Part shown: in pieces, positions 11,566 through 22,200 of the stretch
Position numbering within the stretch: position 1 is the stretch's first letter
How the letters are laid out: every line of letters starts with the position of its first letter
From: Nematopogon swammerdamellus
Lineage: Eukaryota > Arthropoda > Insecta > Lepidoptera > Adelidae
NCBI GenBank assembly: GCA_946902875.1
Contig: OX336345.1
Coordinates: 21,111,395-21,175,394, forward strand
Reading direction: 5' to 3'
Length of the DNA stretch: 64,000 nucleotides
Program-made: the position numbers and the translations under genes
The notes under the pieces: model-generated
The model's database searches: none
Told to the model about the DNA's origin: nothing
The model's input: only the letters and a program-made list of their open reading frames with translations

Positions 11566-12536
11566 TATATAGTATGTATAATGCGGAGCGGAAGCAAGTA
11601 CATAATTTTACTTCTTTGCTTTTTGGCGAAGAGGCGGAATGAGTGCGGGAGGAATATTATGTCATTTGGTCAATTCGCCTTTTGGAAATTTGATGGAACG
11701 CACTTTGCGCACTCTTTTTTGACAGACTATACGCTACCCGCCCGTTCTTTTTGTTTATGGTTTCGTCGTTTGACCATAGAGTAAATAATCACTTGAATTT
11801 GACATTATTAGTAATCTTTCGGTTGAAGCCACTGCTGCCATTTTAGCGCTTTCGGCGCTAGATCTAGCGCTTTTTTGGTAAGCCCGACTCCGAATCTGAA
11901 AATTTAGCGCATCGGATAATCTAGCGCTTTTTTAAACTTTTCTAAGGGTGTACTGCTGGCCCCTCCAGTTCAGAAGATGTTGTTATGATTGAGGCAGTGG
12001 CGGTTCCCCAGGTGAAGCAAGTGAAGCACCGCCTCACTTAATTATCTTGAAAGTAAAGAAAAAAAAACATATCAAAATATCAAGAAAGAAAACTTAAAAA
12101 AGTCAAGTATATCCGATCCGAAATGATCACAATATTAGCGCGGCGGCGCGGAGGAGGCGGAGGCGGCTGGTGCGACGAAATACGTTAAAGATGTGTTAGT
12201 GCATCAACACCACCAACACAGCACGCACACACACACAGACGTGACGTGTGACGTGTCACGTACGGCATGGCATATGGTGACTCACCCCGGTCCGGTGCGG
12301 CGACGAATCGCTTATTTTGATATCGCTTCACCAAGCGTAAAGACAACAGGTTGACCTTGGAGACTTTGGATGTAGGGAGCAGCTGAGGCTCTGATAAATG
12401 GCGCCGGACGAGACATCTATATGCAATTAAAAGAATGCAGAGCGAGATGGAGCGATTCACGTTTTCTATAAGTCGGTTTGTTTTACCTCCGTGATTAACA
12501 TGATGGCGAAATTCGCACTAGTTACGGTAAGTTTCA

Positions 12537-12590
12537 TAGCTCAATGGTATATGATTCGCTTTTCAATCTAGTGACGTTGGTTCGAATCTC
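12537..12590 (+). other. tRNA-like A-box/B-box module in hAT element A
   Basis: tagctcaatggt (A-box like, 12537-12548) and ggttcgaatctc (B-box like, 12579-12590) are at tRNA-like spacing and are followed by a T-rich stretch. I could not fold a full acceptor stem, so this is a tRNA-derived or pol III-like module, not an assigned tRNA gene. Confidence 0.5.
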
Positions 12591-12606
12591 ACTTTTGCGA
12601 ATTCTT

Positions 12607-13430
12607 TTTTTTTTGTTTTTATGGTTCCGTATCCGGTACAGGACCCTATTACCACAGCATATATATGGCTATATATATGCTGTGCTATTACTAAGCCTAC
12701 GCCGTCTGTCTGTCTGTCTGTCTGTCCGTCCGTCCGTCTGTCTTTTTTTTTTATGTAATCCGGTATGGGTGGCTGAGCCGGAGGGGCCAAAGCGCATGCT
12801 CCGACCAGCCAATATCACCTCCGAGAAGGTAGGTGCCATACCGGAGACTTCCCTGGATTGCTGGCTATACTAGACTAGAGGAGAACACAGCCGAGGCTGC
12901 TATGCGGCAGCAGCAGGTGTAGGTATGCATACACGTAAATTTTTTCGTCAGAAAAAACTCATTGTTACACGCCGACCGGATTCGAACCTCGCACCTCTCG
13001 CATTTGAAGCCAATGCCCAAACCACTCGGCCACCCGCCGCTTGTCTGTCCGTCCGTCTGTCCGAGGCCTGTATCTCTTGAACCGTAATTTGGTAGCCCGT
13101 TGAAATGTTCACAGAAAATGTGTTATTATGGCCGATATAACAAAAAATAATGAAAATAAGAAAAAGTAAAAAACTCACGGGGGTTCCCATAGATGGCGCG
13201 CGCGCATACACTTTTTGGTTTCAAAAAGTGTATGCGCGCGCGCCATCTACCAAATAGATGATGAATCATTTTCTAATCGTTACTAACTAATATGAAGTAT
13301 TTCATAACACGCCATCTAGATGGCGTGGCGTGTTATGAAATTCATCTAGTGGCGCTAGCCGTGACATGGCGATACGGTACCCTCGGTGCGCGATTCGATA
13401 GTAGTTTTTGGTTAAGTATTGTTAGGGCCA
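12607..13430 (+). mobile_element. CCGTCTGT-type SINE, split by a second SINE
   Basis: 12607-12735 and 13043-13430 are the two halves of one SINE (gttccgtatc..., (tgtc)n, tatctcttgaaccgtaat, then catggcgatacggtaccctc). The halves are separated at the tgtctgtc tract by the tRNA-Ser/Leu-type SINE at 12752-13042. Two local foldbacks (13191-13248, 13300-13340) lie in its 3' half. Confidence 0.85.
12752..13042 (-). mobile_element. tRNA-Ser/Leu-type SINE (innermost of a four-layer nest)
   Basis: The reverse complement starts with ggcgggtggccgagtggttt and a ggttcgaatcc B box, then tgagttttttct, and runs to a T-rich end at 12740-12751. Same family as 16225-16560 and 20383-20775. Its core appears deleted compared with 20383-20775. 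Confidence 0.85.
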
Positions 13431-14113
13431 AAAAAAATTAGGTTTAGGTTTTTCAATTTATCATAAAGTAATAGCAATGTAGGTGGATTTTTTAGTTGCC
13501 TCACTAAGATTTATAGGTCAAAGCCGCCACTGGATTGAGGTAGACTAATTTTAGAATTAGATTTTTTTAGAGTATAAGAACTTAAAATTAAGTTAATTTC
13601 TTGGGTCATGTACAATAAAAGTTATGTTTGAAATTTTTGTGATGTTTTTTCCTTATACTGAATGAATCTATAGCCATTAAAAGGGTTAATCAGTATCGAA
13701 AACTAAGTCGATTCGTAGAAAAAAAATTACAACATTCGAAAAAAAAAAATTTTTTTCGTACGTAAAGTTTTTTTTTTCTCTCAATTCCAAAATTCGTAGA
13801 TTCCACAAGTAGTTCGAGCGCCGAATTTAGCGCTTTTTTTACCAATAAATTTAGTAGAATCTAACGCTTTTTTGCAACGTTTTAGCGCTGAATAGGTTTT
13901 TTGATCTGGCAGCACTGGTTGAAGCCCCTGCTTCTGCTTTTCTCTTTGTGCTTTTCTTTGTATGAAAAATTGTTTCTTGAAATAGGACGGAGGAATAGTA
14001 ACAAACATCAGCACGAATTCTCTTGTTCGGATTTATTTTCGCGGACGGTGATTAAACATTGAGCGGGAAGCTAGTACTAGCTGAAAGAAAATTATTTGAA
14101 TAGATTTGGAAAG

Positions 14114-15283
14114 ATGTCGGCCTACAAGGTGAGTGTTTTGAATATTCTCCCTCAATTCTATGAAAGACCTCATGGAGACCCATTTTCCCCATAGAAGACC
14201 AAACCAACCAATCACACCAACCGTATGGTTGCACTGACACCAGTAATGTTCACAACTGGACTTTCCAATCATATTGCCAAAATTCTGTTTATGTTAGGTA
14301 CCTATATAATATTTTTTTTTATGGAAACTGACGGTTTTCTAAATCACCTACAACATCCGTGATGTCAGCCCATAATACCGGAGGCTATTCGTAGGTATGA
14401 GATTTTGGTGGTTAAAAAAAACCAGGGTTATTTAACCTAACCTAACCTAATGTTAGGCGGCGCATGTCGTTTTTGTATAAAACAGGGGAAACAGGAGACT
14501 ACCCAGTCTTGGTTTTCCTGCGAATAGCCTCAGTATGACATGAGGGCTATTCGTAGGTATACCTGCATGCAGGTATACCTACGAATAGACACTTCCCATA
14601 ATACGTTGGTGAATTAGGTGCCACGTCAGCGCTTCCCTTCGGTTGTTCCGGCTACACTGAACTGTACGGAAAACACAATCTATTTACATAGCCGTTTCAA
14701 CCGCCTTTTCATTCAGTGTGGTATGCATTATATAAATCAGAATATGATGGTGCTATATTTACTGTACCAATTTACTACTAAATTGTAATATATGGAAATA
14801 AGAATAAGCACTTTTGTTCTGTATTTCCACTGTAATAAAATTTTTTAGAATAATTTTTAACAACAAATTAATGTTAATTGAAAAGAGTTATTACAATGTT
14901 AAGGATGCGTTAACTGACTGTAATTTTATCTAGGAGTCTGACTATTGTTGTTCCCATTTTTTTTATTTAAAAAACAGTAATTTTTCCCCATAAATGTAAA
15001 AATTCTTCCTCTTCGAAGCATCTTCAGCTCACAATACTTGTTGCAGCCCATCGACTCGAAGAGAGAAGAGTTCCGGCGCTACCTGGAGCGCGCGGGCGTG
15101 ATGGACGCGCTCACCAAGGTGCTGGTGAGCCTGTACGAGGAGCCCGACAAGCCTGAAGACGCGCTCGACTACGTCAAGCAGCACCTCGGCGGTGAGAACG
15201 ATGAGCTGGAAGTCGCCAAAACCCGTATCGTCCAGCTGGAGGCAGAGATCGCTCACCTAAAGGGCGAAGCGCCCGCTGAATAA
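14114..15283 (+). CDS. MYCBP: c-Myc-binding protein (MYCBP/AMY-1) homologue
   Basis: Exon 1 coding part is 14114-14128 (Met-Ser-Ala-Tyr-Lys, donor GTGAGT). Exon 2 is 15047-15283 after a ttgttgcag acceptor; the phase is 0, giving 83 aa. The sequence matches the MYCBP family closely: DSKREEFRRYLERAGVMDAL (residues 8-27), LTKVLVSLYEEPDKPEDALD, and a C-terminal heptad-like helix (ELEVAKTRIVQLEAEIAHLK) expected to form a coiled coil. Human MYCBP is about 103 aa; the insect copy is shorter at the C terminus. In mammals MYCBP binds the MYC N terminus and AKAP-family partners, in cytoplasm and nucleus; for the insect protein this is inference. The single intron (14129-15046) contains a core-SINE with a 42-bp palindrome and a LINE 3' end. 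A polyadenylation signal lies at 15609. Confidence 0.95.
14320..14735 (-). mobile_element. Core-SINE interrupted by foldback insertions
   Basis: 14320-14381 and 14592-14735 are SINE tail sequence (acatccgtgatgtcagccca; cggctacactgaactgtacg). Between them lies a 151-bp unit with inverted ends (gaggctattcgtagg at 14381, cctgcgaatagcctc ending 14531) that carries three CCTAA units, followed by a perfect 42-bp palindrome at 14547-14588 built from the same end sequence. Confidence 0.75.
14740..14960 (+). mobile_element. LINE 3' end fragment
   Basis: Matches, in opposite orientation, 33530-33630 (aagagttattac, ggatgcgttaactgac, gagtctgac) next to a LINE reverse-transcriptase C terminus. It ends less than 100 bp before the MYCBP exon 2 acceptor. 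Confidence 0.65.
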
Positions 15284-15608
15284 TTTATAATTTTATTGTT
15301 TGACTAATAATTTGATCTCACTCGAGCAATATTGATCTCAGATTATCGTAGAATGAGAGCGATGGGTTCACCATTGGACGATCTATAAAGAAATCCGGCT
15401 TCTTCTTGACGTGCCATTGAAGTTTTAAGATTAAATTTTGTTATATTTTCCTGCATACAAATAGGTTGTTAATAGTAAATATCACCCTATGGTGGATCTG
15501 TCCGCTCGCTGCAGCTATAAAATTGTTGTGATTATTCAAGAGATGTATAGGATGTTAATGTGATGCAGAGTGCATCATTTGGTTTATTTTAATGTTGCAG
15601 AGGTTTGC

Positions 15609-15614
15609 AATAAA
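15609..15614 (+). terminator. MYCBP polyadenylation signal AATAAA
   Basis: Canonical AATAAA 326 bp after the MYCBP stop codon, with a GT/T-rich stretch just downstream. Confidence 0.65.
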
Positions 15615-15831
15615 GTTTATGTTTGACGGTACAACTTAGGGAGTATTTTCATTTTATTGTTCAAACAGAAAAATTTCACGTTACTACAACTTTCGTTTTA
15701 AGATCAGACAAGAGGTTAGTCATGTGATAACGCTGAGGTTATTTTTCTCCATACAAAATAGTCTTTACGGGATTCATGTTTTTCCAACTGCAGAATCTTG
15801 ACCGATTTTTTTATGAATTTTTAGGTTTCCG

Positions 15832-16195
15832 TATCCCGTACGGAAGCCTATTACTAAGCCTACGCCGTCCGTCCGAGGGCTGTATCTCTTGAACCGTAAT
15901 AGGTAGCCGGTTGAAACTGTCACAGAATATGTTTTACTATGGCGGATATAACAACAAATAAGAAAAAGTTAAAAATTAAGGGGTGCTCCCATACAACAAA
16001 CGTCTAAAAAATCGATTAGTCACACTATTGAATAATAGATGGCGCCACAGGCTTTTATACATTGCATTGTGAGATGCTGTCATTTTCCCACCGTAAATTG
16101 CAATCGACCTCATTGAGGCTTCTCTCCGATTAAGCGGTTATTGATAGCGGATAGATACGGAAACTTCCGTGCGCGAGTAAAACTCGCAATTGACA
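15832..16195 (+). mobile_element. CCGTCTGT-type SINE
   Basis: Starts gtttccgtatcccgtacgga, contains gtatctcttgaaccgtaata, and ends with gcgcgagtaaaactcgcaat, a mutated tRNA-like B box region. The (tgtc)n tract is contracted. Confidence 0.75.
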
Positions 16196-16224
16196 GATTT
16201 TTTTTCTTGCAATAAGGACAATCT

Positions 16225-16560
16225 TCTTCAAAGGTCCGAGAAGGTACATGCCATACCGGAGACTTCCCTGGATTGCTGGCTATACTGGACCATAGAACAC
16301 AAACGAGGCTGCTGTGCGGCCGTCTTACATCCAGTACGGCGGTATCAACCCAGTCGGCTACAATTGGAGCTTACCACCTAGTAAGGGGCAAGGGAAGGGA
16401 CCTAGAGTTTTACACCGGTTCCGAACGGTGAAGCAGCAGGTGTAGGTACGCACGTAAATTTTTTCATCAGAAAAAAAAAACTCATTGGTACACGCCGACT
16501 GGATTCGAACCTCAGACCTCTCGCATTAGAAGCCGATGCCCAAATCACTTGTACTTATTT
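16225..16560 (-). mobile_element. tRNA-Ser/Leu-type SINE
   Basis: The reverse complement has the aggttcgaatcc box, tgagttttttttt, acctacacctgctgcttcac, then the shared core (cttactaggtggtaagctcc, ggttgataccgcc). Same family as 20383-20775. Confidence 0.8.
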
Positions 16561-16751
16561 CATGCTGTCGTGGGGTTATCTCTCCGGCTGCAAACTAGTC
16601 CCTCCTGATCGAGGACCTTCATTCAAAATCCCGCCGCCGTCTACATCTACTCCAGCCAGCCTATTTACTCCGTGAAGGCCGCAAGTTACCCATTGTGGCA
16701 GTGTGCAGTTATGGGTCATTTTAGGCGTTCTCACTGTGGTAACAGTGTGGG

Positions 16752-17090
16752 TGACGCTTGACCGTGTGGGGCTGGTACTTAAAAAGAATAGCCCCACTGC
16801 ATCTCTCCCCGTGCATTCCGTAAAAGGCGACTAAGGGCTGAGGACAAGACAAGAGCCGTACTAAAGGGCGACAGGATAGCCACCTCTCACCTTGGCACGG
16901 TCTTTCCACCGAGTCATGCAGCAGGTGGGTCTTCATGCCTTACTTGCCGCTTGATTGTTACCTTGTCTGAATACTTTACTAAATGTGGTGGTCGGTGTTG
17001 TGCTGTAACTTACAAGAGTCCTTGCAGCAAAACACCGATTACTCTGCTTACCCTGATTGTCAGGATACAGTGTGTGGTTTGTATGTCTTA
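16752..17090 (+). mobile_element. Lepidopteran-type ~330-bp interspersed repeat (AAGGCGACTAAGGG family)
   Basis: Contains tgtggggctggtacttaaaa, gaatagccccactgcatctc, aaaggcgactaaggg, gagtcatgcagcaggtgggt and aacaccgattactctgctta in the family order seen also at 18355, 46597 and 50912. Non-coding. Confidence 0.75.
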
Positions 17091-17204
17091 CTATGGTTTG
17101 ACCACCACTTTAGTGAGGACATTATTGAGTTTATTATTCATCGTATGGGCATATTCTTACCTTAGTAAAATAATTCTATGTATTACACATTTATAATTTT
17201 TTTT

Positions 17205-17400
17205 TATTGCTTCCGAACTGGGTGGCTCTGCCCGAGGTCAAAGCCTCAGGCGCAGCCAATTTCACCGCCGAGGAGGTGCCAGTCCGGCTTGGAGGTGGAC
17301 TTATGTTGCTGGGGAAAGGCTATTAACCCCTGATTTGAAGGTCCGTGGATTGTAGGAAGTATTCCCTGGGAGCCCGTTCCACACCTTTGCAGTGCGGCAC
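17205..17400 (-). mobile_element. CR1/Jockey-type LINE 3' end
   Basis: Near-identical to the 3' end of the LINE at 43240-43990 (gaactgggtggctctg, cagccaatttcacc, gaggtgccagtccggcttgg, gggagcccgttccacacctt). Confidence 0.8.
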
Positions 17401-17624
17401 AATATTATATTATATAATCATGTATGTATGTCTATTCACACCTATTTATATATGGAATTTGTTACTATTCTCTCACATTATCCGTGCGCTTACTTAGATG
17501 TCCTTTACCACATCCCAAAGGTTTGCTTGAATATAATGCAGATCTGCATTAAGCCGACCTTTTGTACCTTATTTTATAAGACAATGGTGTACAATAAACT
17601 ATACAAATACAAGCGATAGGTTAA

Positions 17625-17815
17625 CCCGCCCGGGTTGGTACCACCGCATTGAATGAAAGGTCGGTCGAAATGGCTATGTAAATAGTTTGTGTTTTCCGTC
17701 CAGTTCAGTGTGAAGCACTGACATGGCACCAAGTTCACCCCGTGTTATGGGCTGACATCACGGATGTTGTAGGTGATGTACCCAACCGTGTCAGTTTCCA
17801 TAAAAAAAAAGGGAA
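17625..17815 (+). mobile_element. Core-SINE (core and tail only)
   Basis: Begins in the shared core (aacccgcccgggttggtacc) and runs through the tail (ccgtccagttcagtg, tgggctgacatcacggatgt) to an A-rich end at about 17809. Confidence 0.8.
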
Positions 17816-18335
17816 CATCTAACGCAGATTAGATCCTGCTTGGAGTACTGCTCGTACTTGTGGTATAGCTCAGCTAAATACCAGGTCGCGCCGCTACACG
17901 TAATTCAACGCTGTGCCGCGCTACTGGTGAATTACCATGAGTTGTCCCGCGATCTGGAATCGCAACAACTCCGTCGGCTATCTAAGCGTGTTCTATCGAC
18001 TATTTCATGGGGGTGTGTTCGGAGGAGCTGTTTAACGAGATCATAGTTATACTGGGCAGCTAAAGTACCCCTACACAATCGACCTACTCAGACTAACTGA
18101 CCGGTTCCGCTGGTCATTTATTCACAAAACCGGGAAAATGTGGAACGCACTCCGTGCCCATATATTTCCACACACAGTATACACCGGGGTTTTTCAAACG
18201 TTGCGTGAAAAGGCTACCGTCAGACCGGCATGGCATTCGCAATCCCCGCACATCACGGAATGCCCATGGGCATCGTTAGACAACGTCACAACATGTCAAG
18301 CTTTCCATAAAAAAATATATCTTGAAGCGTAAAAT
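17816..18335 (+). mobile_element. LINE reverse-transcriptase C-terminal fragment
   Basis: Translated phrases (RSCLEYCSYLWYSS, then PLHVIQRCAALLVN, and later KMWNALRAHIFPHTVYTGVF) match the C-terminal region of CR1/Jockey-type LINE ORF2. Frameshifted and truncated. Confidence 0.75.
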
Positions 18336-18354
18336 GAATATAGCATGAAAGTGG

Positions 18355-18690
18355 CTGTACCTTGTGGGGCCGGTACTTATAAAAAGAATAGCCCCACTGC
18401 ATCTCTCCCCGTGCATGTTGTAAAAGGCGACTAAGGGATAAGGACAAGGTGCCGTGTAAAAGGGCGACAGGCTAGCCACCTCTCACCTTGGCGCGGTCCT
18501 TCCATCGAGTCATGCAGCAGGTGGGTCTTCGTGCCTTGCTGCTTGATAGTTACCTTGTCCTAATACCACGATGTAGGATGGCCTTTCCTACATCGTGCCT
18601 AATACATTGCTAAACGTGGTGCTCGCTCGGTGCAGGTGCGGTGGTTTGCAGCACAACCCGATTACTCTCTCATACATGTATGTATGTATG
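18355..18690 (+). mobile_element. AAGGCGACTAAGGG-family interspersed repeat
   Basis: Same order of blocks as 46597-46935, ending in a (tatg)n run at about 18675. Confidence 0.75.
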
Positions 18691-18817
18691 TAGTGCCTCA
18701 AGAATCAGATATATAAAAGGGCGATTGACGAAACAGTATGGTCTTTCAGTTTTTTATATATATTTTTTTAATTAGCATGAGAGACCTACATGGGGGCATT
18801 GTAGATCTTTCCCCATT

Positions 18818-19152
18818 TTTAGGGCTCCGTATCCGTCGTACGGAACCCTATTACTAAGCCTACACCGCCTGTCTGTATGTCCGTCTGTCCGAGGGCTGTA
18901 TCTCGTGAACCGCAATAGGTAGCCGGTTGAAATTTTCACAGAATACGTGTTATTATGGCCGATATAACAACAAATAAGAAAAAGTAAAAAATTCACAGGG
19001 GTCCCATACAAGAAACTAAAAAGTGTACCGCCATGTAACGAAAAGAGTAGCAGCATTTTAACTAATACATAGATGGTGTGAGTGGCGCTGACCATGACAT
19101 GGCGATACGGAACCCTCGGTGCGCGAGTTCGACTCGCACTTGGCCGGTTTTT
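18818..19152 (+). mobile_element. CCGTCTGT-type SINE, near complete
   Basis: Runs from agggctccgtatccgtcgta through the (tgtc)n region, the tatctcgtgaaccgcaatag block and catggcgatacggaaccctc to the end gttcgactcgcacttggccg plus T-rich tail. The best full-length reference copy of this family in the window, with 58274-58567. Confidence 0.88.
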
Positions 19153-19287
19153 ATTTTATTTATGAATATCAATCATATAGGCAACGCAACGAAGATATCT
19201 CACATGAAGTAAAACACATAATTGATTATTTTATTATATTAGCTTTAATTTAAACTACCCACATTATGTAATCGATAAATAACTCCT

Positions 19288-22200
19288 TTATACGGCAGCG
19301 GTGATGAGCTCGGTGTATCTCTTCACCTTGCTGGCGACACTCATGTCGACGTATTTGTCCGCGATCGACACAATCATGCCTCCGATGAGGGTCGGGTCTA
19401 CTTTGGCTGTCAGGTGCAGCGATTCGTTTCCTTTCATGAATTTCTGAAATTGTAACATTAGATTTGTGAAAAAAGAAACACGCAACAGGTATAATTCTTC
19501 CTCTCGAAACCCAGCCAAAAGCCAGCTCTATTTTGCAGTGTGATAATGATAGATTAAAAGTAGGTCTCTCTCTTTCTCTCTCTCTGACTAACTACCTCCC
19601 GCCCTAATCTCAGGGGATGAATTTTCAAAAAGCCTTAGGGCATTTTTTGTCTTACGCGGATGCCTATTCTGTCCGCATGCGGTTGGTCCGCAATCTATTT
19701 TTTTAGTACATTTGGGTGTCCAGAGAATCCAAAAAACTAAATATATTCCCTGACTTTTCCCGGTTTTCCGCGCTCTCGCACCACACTATTTCTCAATATA
19801 TCTTTCATTGTAACTCCACACATACTCCTCAACGAGCACATTTCCACAGCATTGATCCTGCTTTCATGCTTCGTCTGCCATGCCCAACTTTCACTCCCGT
19901 ACATAAGTGTAGGGGCCAGCACTCCACCATGAACAGCTAATTTGTCCCCCAAAATTGAAATTCACCCATTTTTTCGTTCACGTTCGTTCCATTTTTTTCC
20001 TCTTTTGAGGTACACGGAACCCTCAAAACACCTCACTCCGGTCGGAAGTGCACAGGTGCCATGTCAGTGCTTCCCCTCCGTCGTGCCGGCCACCCACTGA
20101 ACTGGACAGAAAACTTTTAATTGAATCAACTTTAATTAATTTTGTTAGTTACCTTCAAGGCCTCCTCCAGGGCTTGACGTTGGGACTGATCGAGAGGTTT
20201 GGCCGTAATGACCTCACAGGTGACCTCGCCGCGGTGGGCGGCCATCATGATCTTGAACGCGTTGATGACACCGTCCAAGATCTTGAGTCGACCGTTCTCG
20301 GCCAACAGACACAGAAGATTTCCAGTGCTGGCGCAGAGGTTGATCTGAAATTGAATAGGAACCAGATTATTATTCACAAGTGGCGGGTGGCCGAGCGGTT
20401 TGGGCATCGGCTTCTCATGAGAGAGGTCCGAGGTTCGAATCCGGTGGCGGCGTGTACCAATGAGTTTTTTTCTGATGAAAAAATTTACGTGCATACCTAC
20501 ACCTGCTGCTTCACCGTTCGGAACCGGTGTAAAATTGTAGGTCCCTTTTCCCTTGCCCCTTACTAGGTGGTAGGCTCAAATTGTAGCCGACTGGGTTGGT
20601 ACCACCGTACTGGATGTAAGATGGCCGCATAGCTGCCTCGGTTGTGTTCTCTATAGCCAGCAATCCAGCCAAGTCTTCAGTATGGCAACGACCTTTTCGG
20701 AGGTGAAACTAGCTGGTCAGAGCATATGCTTTGGCTCCCCCGACTCAGCCACCGATACCGGATAACATGGTGATGACGCTTGATGTTTTTTTGTGGAACC
20801 TGTGCTTGTGTCGCATCTTCGGAAGTTTTGCGTAAGTTTATTTTTACATATTTATAAAATTATTCTTTTTTTCAGTTTGGAAGGAAATGAAAACATTTAT
20901 TGCCATTAACACAAGTAAACATACTTACATTAGTAAATATAATAAAACAAAATAAAAGGTAGGTAAAAGGTAAAAAATATTTATTCTTATAAACACAAAA
21001 ATATACGAAGGTGTGGATCTAAGCTTACGATGGCTTCACCGAACATATCCGGGCCCATCGGCAGTAGAGGAGGGTATTAATCGAGGCCGGGACTAGCGAG
21101 TGGCCACTCTAAATTTCCCGCGCATGCTTCACGTTTCGGCTCGCTTCAAGCCCTCGTCAGCTAGTCTGCGTTGACTAGGACGCGGGGAAACACCAGTCCT
21201 GCTCTCGACCTCCCTCTCTCTACCTATCCATATTCTGTAGGATGCTTCCAGTGACGTTTACGAAGCTCTCTCCATGTATGAGCTTAGCGTCGATCTTGGC
21301 AGCCCTAGATTCTTGGAGAGACTGTGGACGAATTCGCTGGTAGTCCTCTTGCTCCGACTTCCACAGCGAAGAGATCAGTCTTGAATCTGTTTCTCACAAT
21401 CCGTTTCTCACAATCCGTTTCTCACAATCCGGTCTACTAGGTTGCAGTACTTGTTAGGTTTGATGTGAAGGTTTGAGGTTGAATAACGTAATCTATTGTA
21501 GTGTTTTAATTACATTTTTACGTGTTCTGCCCCTTAAACTAGCCCATAGGCTGTACTATAAGGGGCAGTGCTTCCATTCTTACATCTAAACTGAAGCGGG
21601 TCGCAACATGATTATAATAATTATATAGTAACTTAACATAATGAGACTGAAATGTCGTACGAAGGCTACGTACGACATTTCAGATTTTCCATTGTACAAT
21701 AAGCATTAACAGAAACAAAACAATTTTATTTCAATTGTGTGTAAATATGGAGGATGGGCGCGTGGATGTGTGCGTGTGTGTGTGTGTGTGTGTATGATCG
21801 TGTGTGTGAGGGTGTGTATGTGTGAGTGTGTAAGGGTATTCCTGATTTACCCCAAGATATCAAAAAGTCTTTCAGTGTCTTTGTAGTTTTTTCCAGTAGC
21901 CACTTCTGGACCTTCTTTCCCCTTTCTCTGCAAGTCAGATTATAAATAATTGTCTGTTTATTAATTTTATTAAAAAGATAGGGTCCTAGAAACCGTTGCG
22001 TCCTCTGTCCGAACCGAGTTCTTGTTCTAGGCACTGGCACAGTCTCTGTGACTCGTGTACATCTCCGTGTTGTGTCTTGTTTGTCAGGTACTGTTTGCCT
22101 TATTAGCGTATATACATAGGCTGTTCCGAAAATTGTTAGTGAAATGAAAAATAGTTAGAATATGAAAAAAAATTATTTACAGCTTTTCAAAATATTTCCC

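Larger units (their letters stand above)
11995..13532. mobile_element. hAT-type element A, nested in element E
   Basis: Begins CAGTGGCGG and ends CCGCCACTG, flanked by perfect 8-bp duplications GATTGAGG (11987-11994 and 13533-13540). About the first 250 bp and the last 100 bp match element B (23418-25310) in opposite orientation. A tRNA-like module lies at about 12537-12590, followed by a T-rich tract and then a SINE (12607-13430). No transposase. Confidence 0.92.
11830..13917. mobile_element. hAT-type element E (outer), carrying hAT element A
   Basis: Ends are cactgctgcca and tggcagcactg, flanked on both sides by the same 8-bp duplication GTTGAAGC (11822-11829 and 13918-13925), a hAT hallmark. 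Subterminal motif TAGCGCTTTTTT recurs at both ends. About 550 bp remain when the inserted element A is discounted. The interior around 13670-13720 aligns with hAT element D (28320-28902). Non-autonomous, no transposase. It ends about 197 bp before the MYCBP start codon. Confidence 0.9.

Noticed and set aside
20383..20460. Possible genuine tRNA-Ser/Leu gene
   Set aside because: A and B boxes are present, but the sequence continues into a SINE body repeated at 12752 and 16225, and no acceptor stem closes.
21726..22040. His/Thr-rich minus-strand frame
   Set aside because: Created by a (GT)n microsatellite.
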